Shown here: positions 61,548-64,000 of the stretch, piece after piece
Position numbering within the stretch: position 1 is the first letter of the stretch
Layout: each line of letters opens with the position of its first letter
NCBI GenBank assembly: GCA_033439265.1
Contig: JAVTVX010000035.1
Span: forward strand, 9,078,001-9,142,000
Source: Dillenia suffruticosa
Taxonomy: Eukaryota; Streptophyta; Magnoliopsida; Dilleniales; Dilleniaceae
Direction of reading: 5' to 3'
Length of the DNA stretch: 64,000 nucleotides
Program-made: the position numbers and the translations under genes
Notes under the pieces: model-generated
The model's database searches: none
Told to the model about the DNA's origin: nothing
Seen by the model: the letters and a program-made list of their open reading frames with translations, nothing else

Positions 61548-63528
61548 TCAAACCCTCAAAGCCACCTGATCTTGCCATGAAATCTTCCTCTTCCCAGGTC
61601 GATTTGGACCACTCCCAACACTTCTACAAGCAGATAATTTCATGTCATTACGTTGCTCATCATTCCCACTTAACAATATCTTCTTGGGCTCCTCCCTTCT
61701 CAATGGCTCCCAATTAGCTTGAAGCTCTTCCTCCTCTCTCTGCAAGGCATTGGAACAAAGAAATGAGAACAACAAACAACTCATGCATGGTAAAATCAAG
61801 CAGGAATATAATTCAATACCGAGATCTGGTTTAAGTCAAAAATTGGAACACGATTTTGCAAAACACCTTCCTTCTCGATATAAGTCCTTTCCTTCTCGCA
61901 TTGGTCAACAACTGGAGAAAACTTTTCCATTGCCGATTCATTTCCACTCTGGAACCGCTTATTATGGTTTAAGTTGGACATTGGAACTGGGGTTCCTAGG
62001 ATGACATCCTTCCCATTGTGAACTCCTCCATTTTGAAACCATTCATTATGGTTTAAGTCAAACATGGGAACTGGTGTTCTCACAATAGCATCCCTTCCAC
62101 TGTGAAACCTTCCATTCTGAAACCATTCATTATGGTTTAAGTCAAACATGGAAACCGGCATTCTAACAGCAGCTCCCTTCCCATTGAGAATTCTTCCCTT
62201 CTGGCTTAAGTTGGCAATCAGAGCTTTATTTCTCATTAATATTGTTTCCTTACCACTATAAGCCCTTTCCTTCTTCGACTCAAGAAACCTAGATGGGAGT
62301 GGAATCATATGTTCCTTCTCACTATAAAACCTTTTGTTCTGGTTCAAGTCAAACATTGGGACTGGACTTTGCAATGCAGCATTCTTTTTAGAACTGTGTC
62401 TAACTTGGCTCTTCAAACTCTTTTGTTGAACTATACCCTGTTCCAATTGAGGTTTTGGAGGCGGATTTTCCAATAAATACTTGTATCTTTGCTGCAAAAA
62501 TCTGAGCCAGAAAACAAATGAACCTAATTCAATAGTCTAACCAAAACATTGGCTGTAAAAGAACAAGGCAAGCATATCAAAAACATCTAAATATCGATAG
62601 CTCGTACCTGACTTCAGCTAACAGAATGAACTTCTTTTGTTCCACACACACCAACTTCCTCTTCATTGCTTCCGTCTCCTATAATAGGATCAATAAGTTG
62701 TAAACTCTTAGTAACACCTCAAACAACAATAGATCCATCAAAGACATGAATATATGCCAACACCAGAGATTAAAGAAGGGAATAGATAAATCTCTCATTT
62801 CATATCAAAATCTGATACATATTTACCAACAAACCATAAGCATCAACAATAGCAAATAAAATAACCAAAGAATATATTAAAAATACTTATATCAGGATCA
62901 GAAGAGAAGCTATAAGAAAACTAAAGCAAAATAGCAAGACTCCAGAGAGAGAGAGGGGGGGAATAATCATATCAGGTCAGGAAAGAGTTAACTATACGAC
63001 TTATGAGAAGCTAAACATAAATTGCAATGCTAAAATGCACTCGGCAAAAGCATGGAAACTCAATCACCCAAGGTCACCCAAATCAATTTTCAGATGAAAG
63101 CGTTTCTAAATAAAAAGATATCAACAAAACCCAGGAAAGAAAAACATATTTCCCACAAAAAAACCTAAACCTAACCCACATATATACATCGGATCAATCA
63201 CAAACACTAATACATGACGACCAACATCAACAAAAGGAAAACTAACAAATAACAGCTAAGGAAAGAGTTAAGAAACAACAAATCGAATTCAACCAGAAAA
63301 GTAATCCTAGATCACAGATAAGGTTCTAACTCAAATAAAAGAACATACAACGACGATACAAGAAAAACCTAGATCTTGAAGATCCAAAGAAGGGAAAGAA
63401 GAAAAGACTACCTGAAACAACTCTTGATAATCCTGCAAGAGACTCTCGTGCTTCCAATTGCTCCTTGCATCCTCATAGACAGAAGAATTACCACCAACTA
63501 CACCTTTCATCTTCATTTTCTTAGACAT
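61548..63528 (-). CDS. Plant protein of unknown function with repeated FDLN motifs, 4 exons
   Basis: Exons 63528-63412, 62678-62608, 62501-61820 and 61739-61548 join in phase, giving 1062 nt and 353 residues. The N-terminus is basic (MSKKMKMKGVVGG). Exon 2 is helical (ETEAMKRKLVCVEQKKFILL). Exon 3 carries a repeat based on VPMFDLNHNEWFQNG: FDLNQNKRF, then FDLNHNEWF twice, NLNHNKRF, and finally FDLNQIS. The two best copies are about 28 residues apart and nearly identical. The C-terminus is KRKISWQDQVALRV after a Glu-rich stretch, and I recall this ending from other uncharacterised plant proteins. DLN is the core of EAR repression motifs (DLNxxP), but the proline is absent here, so repressor function is only a guess. 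Basic patches suggest a nuclear protein. No enzyme domain was seen. Confidence 0.8.
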
Positions 63529-64000
63529 GGAGACTCAAAAGGGTTAAAATAAAAAACCAAGAACAACCCAGAAGCCAAAACCCAACAGGGTACTCCAATT
63601 TTAATCAGATCAAGAAATGATAAGTCTAGAGAGATTACAAGATATGTGTGAGAGAGAGAAAACAGAGAAAGAAGAGAGAGAGAAGGTTCTGGGGGGTTTC
63701 CTGTTTTCCCTGTGAAAACTCTGACCAAGGCAATCCCCAAAAAGCCCACATAAATCGGGAAGAGAGAGAAAGCGAGGACAGAAAGAGAAAGATGAAGATT
63801 GGAGGTGTTGTTTTGCAGAAGGGTAAAAGTGGGAAAATACATATTTGTTTTTCAAGGTGGTTTGGTTTGGTTGGGTTGGGTTGGAGGACACGCTTGAAGA
63901 CATCTCTTCTTTCTTTTCTTCCTTTCCCATCTTTCTTTCTTTTTTGGTTTTTCTTCTTCTCACTTAAATTTTGGTCCAGCTGGGCCATTATAGAGAGAGA
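63529..64000. other. 5' flank of the FDLN-repeat gene
   Basis: It contains GA-rich runs near 63650-63685 and 63760-63790 and TC-rich runs near 63900-63960. On the minus strand these would be a pyrimidine-rich then purine-rich leader or promoter. The overlapping 109-117-codon frames here run through these simple tracts and are not credible genes. Confidence 0.5.

Noticed and set aside
1-64000. Search for CRISPR arrays, operons or phage-like blocks
   Set aside because: The window is intron-bearing plant DNA. No regularly spaced direct repeats with unique spacers and no close-packed same-strand intronless genes were seen.

Overview
The window is nuclear DNA from a flowering plant, most likely a eudicot. 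Genes are split by AT-rich introns with GT-AG borders. Intergenic DNA is very AT-rich, with many (CT)n/(GA)n and (AT)n microsatellites and decayed retroelements. Encoded proteins are plant-specific: a DYW-type PPR protein, a cellulose synthase with an N-terminal zinc finger, a plastid-type IF-3 and eIF(iso)4G. The species cannot be named from the sequence.

Layout. A PPR-DYW gene (+) enters from the left and ends at 329. It faces, tail to tail, a complete 13-exon cellulose synthase of the CESA2/5/6/9 type (-, 1536-6487). After about 3 kb with a LINE remnant come two genes on the minus strand: plastid translation initiation factor IF-3 (9647-16463, 9 exons) and spliceosomal SmE (17875-21445, 6 exons, the last holding only 10 coding bases). 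From 21.4 to 29.8 kb there is a gene-poor AT-rich stretch with copia and SINE relics and one odd GC-rich island. eIF(iso)4G (+, 29851-36957, 9 exons) follows. Then comes 6 kb of repeat-bearing DNA with a SINE flanked by recognisable target-site duplications.

The right third holds a short two-exon gene for a small secreted or membrane-tethered protein (+, 43001-43576), a three-unit tandem repeat (44640-45208) and an RCI2/PMP3 membrane protein (-, 46136-46446). Next is a 1.65-kb fold-back transposon with a 10-bp target-site duplication (46691-48356). A zinc-finger gene (+, 49310-58393) has a 7.5-kb intron carrying a miniature LTR retrotransposon. Last is a gene of unknown function with repeated FDLN motifs (-, 61548-63528).

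The genes are ordinary independent plant loci and do not form a pathway. Three act in gene expression: IF-3 in plastid translation, eIF(iso)4G in cytosolic translation and SmE in splicing. No virus, CRISPR array or operon-like system was seen. The most novel items are the fold-back element, the small secreted protein with a repeated KGHxGAS motif, the miniature LTR element, the 10-base terminal coding exon of SmE, and a likely frameshifted C-terminus in the zinc-finger gene. All exon borders were set by eye from reading-frame continuity, GT-AG rules and remembered family sequences. No alignment or transcript data were available.
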